Shown here: piece after piece, positions 44,494 through 52,823 of the stretch
Position numbering within the stretch: position 1 is the first letter of the stretch
Layout of the letters: each line of letters begins with the position of its first letter
Assembly: GCA_947482825.1 (NCBI GenBank)
Contig: CANKMT010000030.1
Location: forward strand, 1 to 52,950
Length of the DNA: 52,950 nucleotides
Source of the DNA: Betaproteobacteria bacterium
Lineage (GTDB): Bacteria; Pseudomonadota; Gammaproteobacteria; Burkholderiales; SG8-39
Direction: 5' to 3'
Translations under genes and position numbers: made by a program
Notes under the pieces: generated by a model
What the model was told of the DNA's origin: nothing
Seen by the model: the letters and a program-made list of their open reading frames with translations, nothing else
The model's database searches: none

Positions 44494-45468
44494 CTACTGC
44501 AGGCTGGGCTTCTTGAGCAAGTCATTGCGATCGACCGACTTGACCGCGACCCGCACCACGCTGCCGGCCCGCGCGAGACTGAGCGGCACTTCTACCCCTG
44601 CCGGGCCTACCCGCCAGATCGCACGAAACAAGTCCGCGAGGCTGTTCGAGCGATCGTCGCCTACGCCAAGGACCACGTCCCCCACCCGGATGCCGGCGCG
44701 CTCGGCGGGACTTCCCGCGACGAGGAAACCGACCACCAGCCGGCCCTTCTGCTCCTGCGCATAAAGGCCGAGCCACGGGCGCGGCGGATGCGGGCTGCGG
44801 CCGGTTTTCAGCATCGAATCGAGGATCGGGTTGAGCAAGTCGATCGGCACGAACATGTTTACGTGGATCGACTCGCCGTTGACTTCCTCTTCAACCAACA
44901 GCGACCCGATGCCGATCAGGTCGCCCTGTGCATCGAGCAGCGCGGCCCCGCCCCACTGCGGGTGGGCCGGCGCGGTAAACAACGCTTCGTCGAGCGCGTA
45001 TTCCCAATAGCCGGCGAACTCGCGCTTGTCGACAAGGCGGGTCTTGAGCGCGTGGCCCAATCCCCCGTGGCCGATCACGAAAGCCGAGTCGCCGATCCGG
45101 ACATCGGAGGCGAGGCCGCGCTCGAGATGCGGCGCGTCGAGTTTTCCAAGCGGATGAATCAGCCCGAACCCGGTCGCCTGGTCGTAGGCGAGCGGATAGC
45201 CGGCAACCACGGCGCCGCGGTTGGTCGTCAGCCAGACCTGCGAGGCTTCGGTGATGAGGTAGCCGATAGTGAGCACGAGGCCACTCGCGGCGATGACCAC
45301 GCCGTAGCCGCTGCGCTCGGTGCCGAGCACGTCGGCCGTGAAGCCGTCTTCCGGGATTTCGGAGCGCACCAGCACCACCGCGTCCAGCGCGCGCGCGAGG
45401 TCGAACTGCGTCTCGCCCACCTTGGGTTGCAGCGATTCGGGAAAAGCCCATTGCTTGGAGGCTGGCAT
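44494..45468 (-). CDS. HtrA-like trypsin/PDZ protein with all three catalytic residues missing (pseudoprotease)
   Basis: 324 residues from ATG 45468, no signal peptide. Residues about 25-200 align with a DegP/HtrA trypsin domain (SGYGVVIAASGLVLT, ASDVRIGDSAFVIGHGG, DAQGDLIGIGSL), and about 230-315 is a PDZ domain (GLYAQEQKGRLVVGFLVAGS, IRVGDVVLGVG). In place of LTNHHVV it reads LTIGYLI (His to Y70). In place of DLAVL it reads GFGLI (Asp to G100). In place of GNSGGPL it reads QWGGAAL (Ser to G173). Peptide cleavage is therefore unlikely; a binding or scaffold role is inferred. It is the last gene of its operon, 29 bases after a Bug receptor. Confidence 0.85.
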   Translation of the reverse strand: MPASKQWAFPESLQPKVGETQFDLARALDAVVLVRSEIPEDGFTADVLGTERSGYGVVIAASGLVLTIGYLITEASQVWLTTNRGAVVAGYPLAYDQATGFGLIHPLGKLDAPHLERGLASDVRIGDSAFVIGHGGLGHALKTRLVDKREFAGYWEYALDEALFTAPAHPQWGGAALLDAQGDLIGIGSLLVEEEVNGESIHVNMFVPIDLLNPILDSMLKTGRSPHPPRPWLGLYAQEQKGRLVVGFLVAGSPAERAGIRVGDVVLGVGDDRSNSLADLFRAIWRVGPAGVEVPLSLARAGSVVRVAVKSVDRNDLLKKPSLQ

Positions 45469-45497
45469 AAGCTGAATTCTGACACGACCTGCGCGTT

Positions 45498-46490
45498 CTA
45501 CTCCGCTTTCACATTGGCATCCCGGACGATGTCTCCCCACTTCTTCTTTTCCTGCAGGACGAAAGCGGCGAACTCGTCGGGCCGCTGCCCGCCGGGGTCG
45601 GACCCGAAATCGGCGAGGTTCTTCCTGACCGCCGGTTCATTCAGTGCATAGGTGACGGCGTCATGAAGCTTGGCAACGACTTCCCGCGAGAGTCCCTTGG
45701 GCCCGAACAGCCCCTGCCACGAGTAGAGGTCGAATCCCGGCGCCCCGGATTCCGCAAGCGTTGGTACGTCGGGAAGCTTTGGGGATCGCTTGGCCGTCGT
45801 GACGGCCAAGGCCCGCACTTTGCCGTCGTTGGCCAGCTTGATCGCCGTGGTCACCTGGTCAACAGTCATAGGAATGTGACCGCCAAGCAGATCGGCATGC
45901 ACGGGTGCGGCCCCTTTGTAGGGCACGTGGACGAGCTTGATTCCGAAGCGCAGGGCGATGAGCTCACCGGACAAGTGATTGGAGGTCCCGATCCCGGCGG
46001 TGCCGAACGTCTGGCCCGGCTTGGCTTTGGCCCATGCGACAAATTCGGCCATGTTCCTCGCGGGAACCTGATTGTTGACGATGAGCACATTCGGCTGTGT
46101 GACGAGTCCCGTAATCGCAGTGAAGTCGTCGGGCACGCGAAACGGCAGCTTGTCCCCCATAAGCGCCGGGTTGATGGCATGGCTGCCGACGAAGCCCATG
46201 CCTACGGTATACCCGTCCGGAGCGGCACGCGTGAGCGCGGCCATGGCAATGTTGCCGCCCGCGCCAGCCATGTTCTCGACCACCACCGGCACGCCCAGCC
46301 GTTGCGACATCGGCCCCTGAAGCAGGCGCGCGAGGATGTCGGCTGAGCCGCCGGGCGCGAAGCCGACGATAAAGTGGATCGGCTTTGCCGGTTTCCACTC
46401 CTGCGCAAAGGCCGCGGGCGGCGAGCACACGGCGGGAAGCAGTGCCAGCAGCGCCCGCAGGATCCGCAGAACGGTCCGTGCTCTCTTCAT
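45498..46490 (-). CDS. Bug/TctC-family periplasmic substrate-binding protein
   Basis: 330 residues from ATG 46490 with AGAGG seven bases upstream. The signal peptide is basic at first (MKRARTVLRILRALLALLPA) and ends PPAAFA. Landmarks: WKPAKPIHFIVGFAPGGSAD, VVENMAGAGGN, DGYTVGMG, VHVPYKGAAP. It follows the AroM-like gene by 14 bases in a cluster with DUF1177 and an amidohydrolase, so it probably imports their substrate. Confidence 0.88.
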   Translation of the reverse strand: MKRARTVLRILRALLALLPAVCSPPAAFAQEWKPAKPIHFIVGFAPGGSADILARLLQGPMSQRLGVPVVVENMAGAGGNIAMAALTRAAPDGYTVGMGFVGSHAINPALMGDKLPFRVPDDFTAITGLVTQPNVLIVNNQVPARNMAEFVAWAKAKPGQTFGTAGIGTSNHLSGELIALRFGIKLVHVPYKGAAPVHADLLGGHIPMTVDQVTTAIKLANDGKVRALAVTTAKRSPKLPDVPTLAESGAPGFDLYSWQGLFGPKGLSREVVAKLHDAVTYALNEPAVRKNLADFGSDPGGQRPDEFAAFVLQEKKKWGDIVRDANVKAE

Positions 46491-46504
46491 CGTTGGCCTC
46501 TTTT

Positions 46505-47176
46505 TCAATTGGACAGCAATTGCTTCAACGCGCCGGCCACAATGCGCGGCGCGGTCAGGGTTGGTGCGCCGCAGGCGCGAGCCACTTTGGCGCGCATGGC
46601 CGGGGTGTACCCCATGCAGTGCATGACGACGAGCTCGCAGCCCGAAAGGTCCGCGCCCGCTTGGGAAAATCGGTCCCCTTCGTAAGGCGACGCATGGGTC
46701 ACGCGAACTTGCGCCTTCAGCTCCCCTTCCAGGTGAAAGTTCGCAAGCTGCCGCTCGAGCGGCAGCACGATGCCTAGCGATTTCACGTTGGCCGCCAAAG
46801 CCTGGGTCATGGCGTCGACGATTCGCTGCGGCTCGATCAACAGCGTGTGATCGAGGGTCGGCAATCGGGTTCCGGCGCACAGCACCACAATCATGTCGAG
46901 CCCTTCGCGATCGAGGCGAGCCAGCACCGGAGCAAGGCGCTCTTCCGCCGCCGCCTTGCCGAGCACCACCTGGCGGCCGTCGGCAAGCCGGGTCGCGAAA
47001 GTGTATTCGCCCGGCTGGGGACCGAGCCGGGCGATCGCCTCGTCATCGAGCCCGTCGAGCGCGCCGGCTTCGACGACGTCGACCGGGACACCGATCTCTT
47101 CCAATATTGCGGGGACCGTATCGGACCGCGGCGCCTGGCCGATGGTGGCAAACCCGATGCGCGGGCGGGCTTTCAC
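46505..47176 (-). CDS. AroM-family protein
   Basis: 223 residues starting at GTG 47176, which overlaps the DUF1177 stop (GTGA). It begins RPRIGFATIGQAPRSDTVPA, the AroM signature, and has MIVVLCAGTRLP and a CELVVMHCMGYTPAMRAKV segment with a cysteine in each half. This is reminiscent of the Asp/Glu racemase superfamily, to which AroM is distantly related. The biochemical role of AroM is not established. Coupling to DUF1177 suggests the two act together. Confidence 0.85.
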   Translation of the reverse strand: MKARPRIGFATIGQAPRSDTVPAILEEIGVPVDVVEAGALDGLDDEAIARLGPQPGEYTFATRLADGRQVVLGKAAAEERLAPVLARLDREGLDMIVVLCAGTRLPTLDHTLLIEPQRIVDAMTQALAANVKSLGIVLPLERQLANFHLEGELKAQVRVTHASPYEGDRFSQAGADLSGCELVVMHCMGYTPAMRAKVARACGAPTLTAPRIVAGALKQLLSN

Positions 47177-48093
47177 TCGTCGCCCATCGTCTGCAAGTGG
47201 CGCATCGACCCATAGCGTGACACGAGCGCATCGAATTCCGCTGTATCGTAGAACGGGCATGTCCCGACGCCGAAGCGCTTGGCCACCTCGATGCAGAAAC
47301 GGGTCGCGGTTTCGATGTCGATCGCGTTGCTCGCGCCCGCCGCGCTCCCCGGAACGACCGACTGGGCGGTGAGCGCGACGCCGATCACCGGCGCGCTGGT
47401 TGCCGTGGCGGGCTGCATGATGGAATTGATATGCGCATGGCCGTTCTCCTGCGGCGTGATGTCCTGCGTCGTTAGCGGCATCGTCGTCGGGAGCTCGCCA
47501 CTCACCCAGGCCATCAGATCCAGCAACGAATCGGGCACCCTGAGGATCCACCCTTCCTTTGCAACGGGCGTCAACGCGACGCCACGCCGGTTCACGATGC
47601 GATTGCCTCGCGACGTGTCGACCGAAAGGATGGCCGCCATGTCCGGATGGACTTCGCGCTGCATCATGGCGCGCGCAGGCAATGGCGAGCGCATCATCGG
47701 CACCGGGTGATTCGGGCGCGTCTCGGCGCGCGGGCAGATATGCGTGTGAATCCGGACGGGGCCCGGCAGCACATCCCCGGCTTTCGCCATGTCGGCCAAC
47801 TTCAGCGCCACCGCCAATGCGACGATTGCGCCGTCGGCGTCGGAGACCAAGCCGATGACCTCAGGCCGGGCGCCAAGGCCCCCCAGGCGGCCAATGATCC
47901 CGAGTGCAGGAAGCCGCGGATCGGCACCGGGGATCACGCAAGACACGAAGTCGGTCGAGGTCACCGTGCCCCTGGCGTTTTCAACGACAACGTCCACGAT
48001 CCCGCGACTGCGAAGCAGTCCGGCAACGCCTGCGCCGTCGATGGCCGGCGAGGACAGGAGTTCGTAGGCTTCGAGTACCTGCTTGAATGCCAT
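47173..48093 (-). CDS. DUF1177-family protein
   Basis: 306 residues of a family without known function. It begins MAFKQVLEAYELLSSPAID and contains VIGLVSDADGAIVALAVALK, IHTHICPRAET and AILSVDTSRGNRIVN, and a late GTCPFYDTAEF with a cysteine. From memory, DUF1177 and AroM genes are often neighbours in proteobacteria. The His/Asp-rich centre (HTHIC, SDADG) could hold a metal; that is a guess. It is 20 bases after the amidohydrolase stop and overlaps the AroM start. Confidence 0.82.
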   Translation of the reverse strand: MAFKQVLEAYELLSSPAIDGAGVAGLLRSRGIVDVVVENARGTVTSTDFVSCVIPGADPRLPALGIIGRLGGLGARPEVIGLVSDADGAIVALAVALKLADMAKAGDVLPGPVRIHTHICPRAETRPNHPVPMMRSPLPARAMMQREVHPDMAAILSVDTSRGNRIVNRRGVALTPVAKEGWILRVPDSLLDLMAWVSGELPTTMPLTTQDITPQENGHAHINSIMQPATATSAPVIGVALTAQSVVPGSAAGASNAIDIETATRFCIEVAKRFGVGTCPFYDTAEFDALVSRYGSMRHLQTMGDE

Positions 48094-48113
48094 TTGCGCC
48101 TAATCCCTGAAAA

Positions 48114-49313
48114 TCATTCGGTGCCCGGAGCCCTGACGATGACGCCGTCTTTCACCACAGCATGGATGCGCGCCAGCGCTTCGACACTTCGTAGCGGGTC
48201 GCCATCGACCAGCACGACGTCGGCGCGCTTTCCCGCCTCGAGCGTGCCAATTTCCTGCTCCGCCCCTATCAGTTCCGCCGCCCTCAGCGTTGCTGCCTGC
48301 AGGGCTTGACCCGGAGTCAGGCCGGCTTCGCACAGCAACTTCAATTCCGGAACGATCTCCCAGACTGCATTGAACGGACTGCCGGCATCCGAGCCGCACG
48401 CCACATTCACCCCTGCGCGGAAAGCGCGCCCTGCAGACGCTACGGCCGTTGCCAGCACCCGCTCCGAGTTCCGGATCCGGTCTGCGCTCCATCCGGCCCC
48501 GGCGCCATTGTGAACGATCGCACCATGAACCGACAGGGTCGGCACCAGCCACGTATTGCGCGCGTGCATGATTGCCACTAGTTCGTCGGTAAGGTCGTAT
48601 CCATGCTCGATCGAGTCGGCACCTGCCTCGAGCGACCGCCTGACGCCTTCGCGCGAAACGGCATGGGCGGCCACCCGCTTGCCGGAGCCGTGGGCGACTC
48701 CCACGCCCGCAGTCATTTCCTCAGCGCCCAGATGCGGCATTCCGGCTCCTGACGCTCCCGCAGTCGTTGTCCCGTCGGCGACGAGCTTGATGAAATCCGC
48801 CCCGGCCTCGAGTTGCTTGCGCACGCCCTTGGCGACTTGTTCGCGGTCCCCTGCCTCGAAGGAAATCGCGTGCATGTGCCCGCCGGGAGCACAGATCGCG
48901 CAGCCGCTGCAGAAGAGGCGCGGTCCGGGAAGCAGGCCCTGCGAGAAGGCGGTGCGCAACGCGAGGGTTCCATAGCCGGGCGCGTTGCAGTCGCGCAGTG
49001 TCGTGATGCCATTCCGAAGCGCACGCCCTGCCCGTGCCGCCGCCTGCAGGATGCCCAGGTTCTCCCCGTCCCGGTTATAGAGGCGAGGCGCGACGAGATC
49101 CTGTTCGTCGAGCGTGATGTGCGTATGCGTGTTGATGAGCCCCGGCACCGCAGTGCGTCCCCCGCCGTCGATGACGAGCCCGGCGGTGCGGGGACCTTCC
49201 GACGCGGGCCCGGCATGTTCGATACGCCCGCCCTTGATCGCAACCGAGCCATCGGCAACCGGTTCGCCGCCGCGGCCGTCTACGATCACGATATTTTTCA
49301 GGAGTAAATCCAT
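48114..49313 (-). CDS. Amidohydrolase (imidazolonepropionase/prolidase-like, metal-dependent)
   Basis: 399 residues of the amidohydrolase superfamily. Metal ligands: H63-T-H65 (HTHIT), the carboxylatable lysine in DFIKLVADG, the histidines in AAHAVS and IEHGYDL, and the aspartate in GSDAGSP. That is a full binuclear site. The C-terminal beta-sandwich motif TLEAGKRADVVLVDGDPL is typical. Relatives hydrolyse Xaa-Pro dipeptides, imidazolone or carbamate bonds. It has no signal peptide. It opens the operon with DUF1177, AroM-like and a Bug receptor. Confidence 0.9.
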   Translation of the reverse strand: MDLLLKNIVIVDGRGGEPVADGSVAIKGGRIEHAGPASEGPRTAGLVIDGGGRTAVPGLINTHTHITLDEQDLVAPRLYNRDGENLGILQAAARAGRALRNGITTLRDCNAPGYGTLALRTAFSQGLLPGPRLFCSGCAICAPGGHMHAISFEAGDREQVAKGVRKQLEAGADFIKLVADGTTTAGASGAGMPHLGAEEMTAGVGVAHGSGKRVAAHAVSREGVRRSLEAGADSIEHGYDLTDELVAIMHARNTWLVPTLSVHGAIVHNGAGAGWSADRIRNSERVLATAVASAGRAFRAGVNVACGSDAGSPFNAVWEIVPELKLLCEAGLTPGQALQAATLRAAELIGAEQEIGTLEAGKRADVVLVDGDPLRSVEALARIHAVVKDGVIVRAPGTE

Positions 49314-49360
49314 GAGCCGGGATGATAGCGCTCCGCACCGTTTACAGTAGCGGTGCTAAC

Positions 49361-49382
49361 GTAGCGCAATCGTAGCGCAATC
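49361..49382. repeat. Tandem 11-bp repeat
   Basis: GTAGCGCAATC occurs twice head to tail (49361-49371, 49372-49382) in the 86-base gap between the divergent amidohydrolase and epoxide hydrolase genes. A GCACCG/CGGTGC inverted repeat lies just before it (49335-49340 and 49351-49356). It could be a regulator site or a simple slippage duplication. Confidence 0.5.
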
Positions 49383-49399
49383 GAATGCGGGAGACCCGA

Positions 49400-50515
49400 A
49401 TGACGCCCAAACCCTTTCGACTCTCGGTGCCCGACGCCGACCTGGCCGACCTGCGCGAGCGTCTCGCCCGCGCGCGCTGGCCCGACGAACCGCCGCTCGA
49501 GCCCTGGTCCACCGGCACGAGCCTCGCGTACTTGCGCGAACTGGCGGCCTATTGGCGCGATGGGTTCGACTGGCGCGGCCAGGAAGCCCGGCTGAACGCG
49601 CTCCCCCAGTACACGCTCGAGATCGACGGCATGGAACTGCATTACATCCATCTCCCGAGCGAGCGTCCCGGCGCCCTGCCCCTGCTCATTTCGCACGGCT
49701 GGCCGGGCTCGGTGTTCGAGTTCATGCAATTGATCCCGCTACTGAGAGGCCACTTTTCGCTCGTGCTGCCGTCGCTTCCAGGCTATACGCTGTCGTTCAA
49801 ACCCGGCCAGCGTCGGTATGCGATCGAGGACATTGCCGATCTCTATGCAAAGCTCATGAGCGCGCTTGGCTACGAGCGCTTCGGCGCGCAGGGCGGCGAT
49901 TGGGGCGCGTTCGTCGCCTCTTGCCTCGGCCATCGCCACCCGGAGCGGGTCGCCGGCATCCACCTGAACCTGCTTGGCGTGCGCCGCGAGCCGGACCTCG
50001 CCAGGGACTACCCGGAATACCACGCCCAGCTCGCCCATTTCCTGCGCGAGGAAACCGGGTACCAGTCGATCCAGGGCACCAAACCGCAGACGCTGGCCTA
50101 TGCGCTGACCGACTCGCCGATCGGGCTGGCCGCCTGGGTGGCGGAGAAGTTCCGCAGCTGGACCGACTGCGGCGGCACGATCGAGAACGCGGTGTCGCGC
50201 GATGCGCTGCTCGCGAACATTTCGCTCTACTGGTTCACCGGGGCGATCGGATCCTCGTTCTGGCCGTACTACGCGCGCATGCACGGGCCCTGGCCGATCC
50301 CGGCCGGAGAGAAGGTCACCGTCCCGACGGGATACGTCGAATTTCCGCGTGAGATCCTGCGCCCGCCGCGCGGGTTGGCCGAAAAAACCTACCCGGACAT
50401 CCGCCGCTGGACGGTCGAGGCCAAAGGCGGGCATTTTGCGGCCCTGGAGCAGCCCGAAGTCCTGGCGCGGGAAGTCCGGGCGTTTTTCGACGGCCTCCGG
50501 CCCGAGGCCCCGTGA
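49400..50515 (+). CDS. Epoxide hydrolase (alpha/beta hydrolase, EphB/juvenile-hormone type)
   Basis: 371 residues from ATG 49400, with GGGAGA six bases upstream; the ATG at 49385 is less well placed. The N-terminal epoxide-hydrolase domain (FRLSVPDADLADLRERLARA) precedes the fold with HGWPGS (99-104, oxyanion hole). The nucleophile is D167 in GGDWG, H345 (GGHFAALEQP) is the base, and tyrosines near 277/291 polarise the epoxide. It hydrolyses an epoxide to a diol. It might process products of the nearby monooxygenase; that is inference. Confidence 0.9.
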   Translation: MTPKPFRLSVPDADLADLRERLARARWPDEPPLEPWSTGTSLAYLRELAAYWRDGFDWRGQEARLNALPQYTLEIDGMELHYIHLPSERPGALPLLISHGWPGSVFEFMQLIPLLRGHFSLVLPSLPGYTLSFKPGQRRYAIEDIADLYAKLMSALGYERFGAQGGDWGAFVASCLGHRHPERVAGIHLNLLGVRREPDLARDYPEYHAQLAHFLREETGYQSIQGTKPQTLAYALTDSPIGLAAWVAEKFRSWTDCGGTIENAVSRDALLANISLYWFTGAIGSSFWPYYARMHGPWPIPAGEKVTVPTGYVEFPREILRPPRGLAEKTYPDIRRWTVEAKGGHFAALEQPEVLAREVRAFFDGLRPEAP

Positions 50516-50602
50516 TGAACCGATGCCGGGAAGCCCTCTGTTTGTTGTAGGATTCGGGCAGTCGGGTCCAGGCAGGCTTGATTCATCAGGGGAGGGGCGA
50601 AC

Positions 50603-50977
50603 ATGCCCATCGAGCACGGCAAATTCGAATTCGGTGTCCGCATCAGCGGTTTGGCTCTCGCGGCCACGGTCCTGTTGTCCGGATGCGCAACGCCCACCGT
50701 TGTGCAAAGCGTGCAACCGGAAGACGCGAAACTCGATTGCGCGCAACTCCTTGCCGAAACGGCCGAGGCCGAAAAGATGCGCCTTGCGGCGGAAGGCGCC
50801 TGGGGGACTTCCGGCGGAAACGTGATTAAGGGCTTTCTCTTCTTTCCTGCCTTGCTGGTCAGCTATGACAACGTAGGTAACGCGACCAAGGCCGCCGAAG
50901 CGAGAAAAACCCACCTGGCCGGGCTGTCCAGCCAGAAGCGGTGCCCCCCGCCCAAGCCGCCCGCCGCCAAGAAGTGA
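50603..50977 (+). CDS. Small putative lipoprotein of unknown function
   Basis: 124 residues with a strong GGAGGGG six bases before the ATG. A lipobox LLSGC follows an N-terminal hydrophobic stretch (ISGLALAATVLLSGCAT), so the mature protein starts at the cysteine and is membrane-anchored. The mature part has a helical CAQLLAETAEAEKMR segment, a short hydrophobic stretch (GFLFFPALLVSYDN), a helix with AARK-type residues, and a Pro/Lys tail. Similar small lipoproteins occur widely in proteobacteria without known role. Confidence 0.75.
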   Translation: MPIEHGKFEFGVRISGLALAATVLLSGCATPTVVQSVQPEDAKLDCAQLLAETAEAEKMRLAAEGAWGTSGGNVIKGFLFFPALLVSYDNVGNATKAAEARKTHLAGLSSQKRCPPPKPPAAKK

Positions 50978-50996
50978 TCGGGAGCGCCGGCGCGCT

Positions 50997-52502
50997 TCAG
51001 GCGTAGACGAACGCCGCGTCGTCCAGGTCGATCTTCGGGAACTCGTCCTTCTCGGCCCAGTAATCCTGCGTGTGGGCCCACTCGGGCTTGTCGCCGCGCC
51101 GCGGCAGGAGGTGCAGGCCGCGCATCATGTAGCCGGGATTGAAATCTTCCGGGTCGATCCACGGCAAGAGCGGCATGTCCTTGTCCTGCGGCCGCAAACG
51201 GGCGTCGACCCGCTTCGCGCCCTTGGATTCCATGTGCGCCAGGAGCCGGCAAACGAAGTCGGCGACGATGTCCACGCGCAGCGTCCAACTCGCGCGAAAA
51301 TACCCGAACACCCAGACGAGGTTGGGCACGCCGGTGAACATCATGCCGCGATAGGTCACCGTGTCGCCCAATACCAGCGGCTTGCCGTCGATAGTGATCG
51401 CGATATCGCCGAACACGCAAAGGTCGAAGCCGGTCGCCGTCAGGATGATGTCGGCCTCGAGCAGATTTCCCGACTTGAGGCGGACGCCCTTGGCCTCGAA
51501 GCGCTCGATCTCGTCGGTCACCACCGAGGCCTTACCCTCGGCGATACCATTGAACAGATCGCCGTCCGGCACGAAGGCAATTCGCTGGCGCCAGGGCCGG
51601 TAGTTCGGCGTGAAGTGGGTGTCGACGTCATAGTCCGGCCCGACGTGGCTGCGGATCGCGCCCAGGAGATCTTTCTTCACGCCTTCGGGGTCGGCGACGC
51701 AGCGCTTGGTGAACGCGTCCTGCTCATAGAGGATCTTGCGCCGCACGATCTCATGGATCCAGGACTCGTCCACCTGCAGCCTGCGCAACTCGTCGGCGAT
51801 CTCGATGGCGTTACGGCCGATGCGGAAGTAAGTCGGGGAGCGCTGGAGCATCGTGATATGCGCACACTTCGGCGCCATGGCCGGCAGCACGGTTGCCGCC
51901 GTGGCGCCGGAGCCGATGACTACAACGCGCTTGCCGGTGTAGTCGAGGTCCTCGGGCCAGGTCTGCGGATGGACGATCGGGCCCTTGAACTCGTCCATGC
52001 CTTCCCACTTGGGTGTATAGCCTTTGGCGTGCCGGTAGTAGCCCTGGCACATCCACAGAAAATTTGTTGTGAACCTGCACGGCTCGCCGGTATCGGTGCG
52101 CGTTGCCTCGACGGTCCATCGATTGTCGCTGCTCGACCATGAGGCGCGATCGATGCGGTGGCCGTAGCGGATGTGGCGGGCGAGATCGTTCTCCTCGACC
52201 ACCTCTTTCATGTACTTGAGGATCTCGGCCGCAGTCGCGATCGGCGCGCCGGTCCAGGACTTGAAGCTGTACCCGAACGTGTAGAGGTCGCTATCGGACC
52301 GGATGCCGGGAAACTTGTGCGTGACCCAGGTGCCGCCGAAAGTGTCCTTGGATTCGAGGACGACAAACGTCTTGCCGGGACAGTGTTGGGCAAGGTGGTA
52401 CGCGCTGCCGATGCCGGAGATGCCGGCGCCGACGACGAGGACGTCGAAGTGGCCGACCTGAGTTGAAGGGCGGGCGGTAACGGCGTCGATAGCGGTGTCC
52501 AT
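50997..52502 (-). CDS. Flavin-containing Baeyer-Villiger-type monooxygenase (EthA-like)
   Basis: 501 residues. The FAD Rossmann motif GAGISG is at 25-30 and the NADPH motif GSGATA at 197-202. The Baeyer-Villiger fingerprint F-x-G-x3-H-x3-W-P is complete (F172, G174, H178, W182, P183). It would insert oxygen beside a ketone, or oxidise a sulfur as EthA does. A TATAAT sequence on this strand at 52553-52548 lies about 46 bases before the start and may be its -10 box, but no good -35 is seen. The divergent neighbour is the interrupted Bug gene. Confidence 0.9.
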   Translation of the reverse strand: MDTAIDAVTARPSTQVGHFDVLVVGAGISGIGSAYHLAQHCPGKTFVVLESKDTFGGTWVTHKFPGIRSDSDLYTFGYSFKSWTGAPIATAAEILKYMKEVVEENDLARHIRYGHRIDRASWSSSDNRWTVEATRTDTGEPCRFTTNFLWMCQGYYRHAKGYTPKWEGMDEFKGPIVHPQTWPEDLDYTGKRVVVIGSGATAATVLPAMAPKCAHITMLQRSPTYFRIGRNAIEIADELRRLQVDESWIHEIVRRKILYEQDAFTKRCVADPEGVKKDLLGAIRSHVGPDYDVDTHFTPNYRPWRQRIAFVPDGDLFNGIAEGKASVVTDEIERFEAKGVRLKSGNLLEADIILTATGFDLCVFGDIAITIDGKPLVLGDTVTYRGMMFTGVPNLVWVFGYFRASWTLRVDIVADFVCRLLAHMESKGAKRVDARLRPQDKDMPLLPWIDPEDFNPGYMMRGLHLLPRRGDKPEWAHTQDYWAEKDEFPKIDLDDAAFVYA

Positions 52503-52663
52503 ACAGCCCCCCTCAGGAGCGGCCGGGCAAACGTGCCCCGTGACGGTATTATATTGATTGGCTCGTGCGCCCTTCTGAGGAGTTCGATGAGCACGATGGT
52601 CGAAATTCAGGCCACCTCAGCCTTGCAGGCTTCCCGTCACGAAATTACAGGCTGGACTCTCCA

Positions 52664-52823
52664 ATGAAGAACGCTCTCGGATTTCTTGTCCTGCTCGCGG
52701 CGGCGCTGTGCCTCCCGGCGCATGCGCAAACGTGGCCGAACCGCCCGGTGCAGCTTGTGATTCCTTTCCCTCCCGGCGGGGGGACGGACATCATCGCTCG
52801 CGCGATCGCGATCAAGCTTCAGG
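52664..52823 (+). pseudogene. Bug/TctC receptor gene cut by an insertion sequence
   Basis: 53 residues of a Bug receptor remain: signal peptide MKNALGFLVLLAAALCLPAHA and TWPNRPVQLVIPFPPGGGTD followed by IIARAIAIKLQ. There the homology stops; the frame continues as GNYSPPWA and ends. The sequence from 52824 belongs to an insertion element. The remainder of the gene may lie beyond the window on the far side of the element. Confidence 0.85.
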
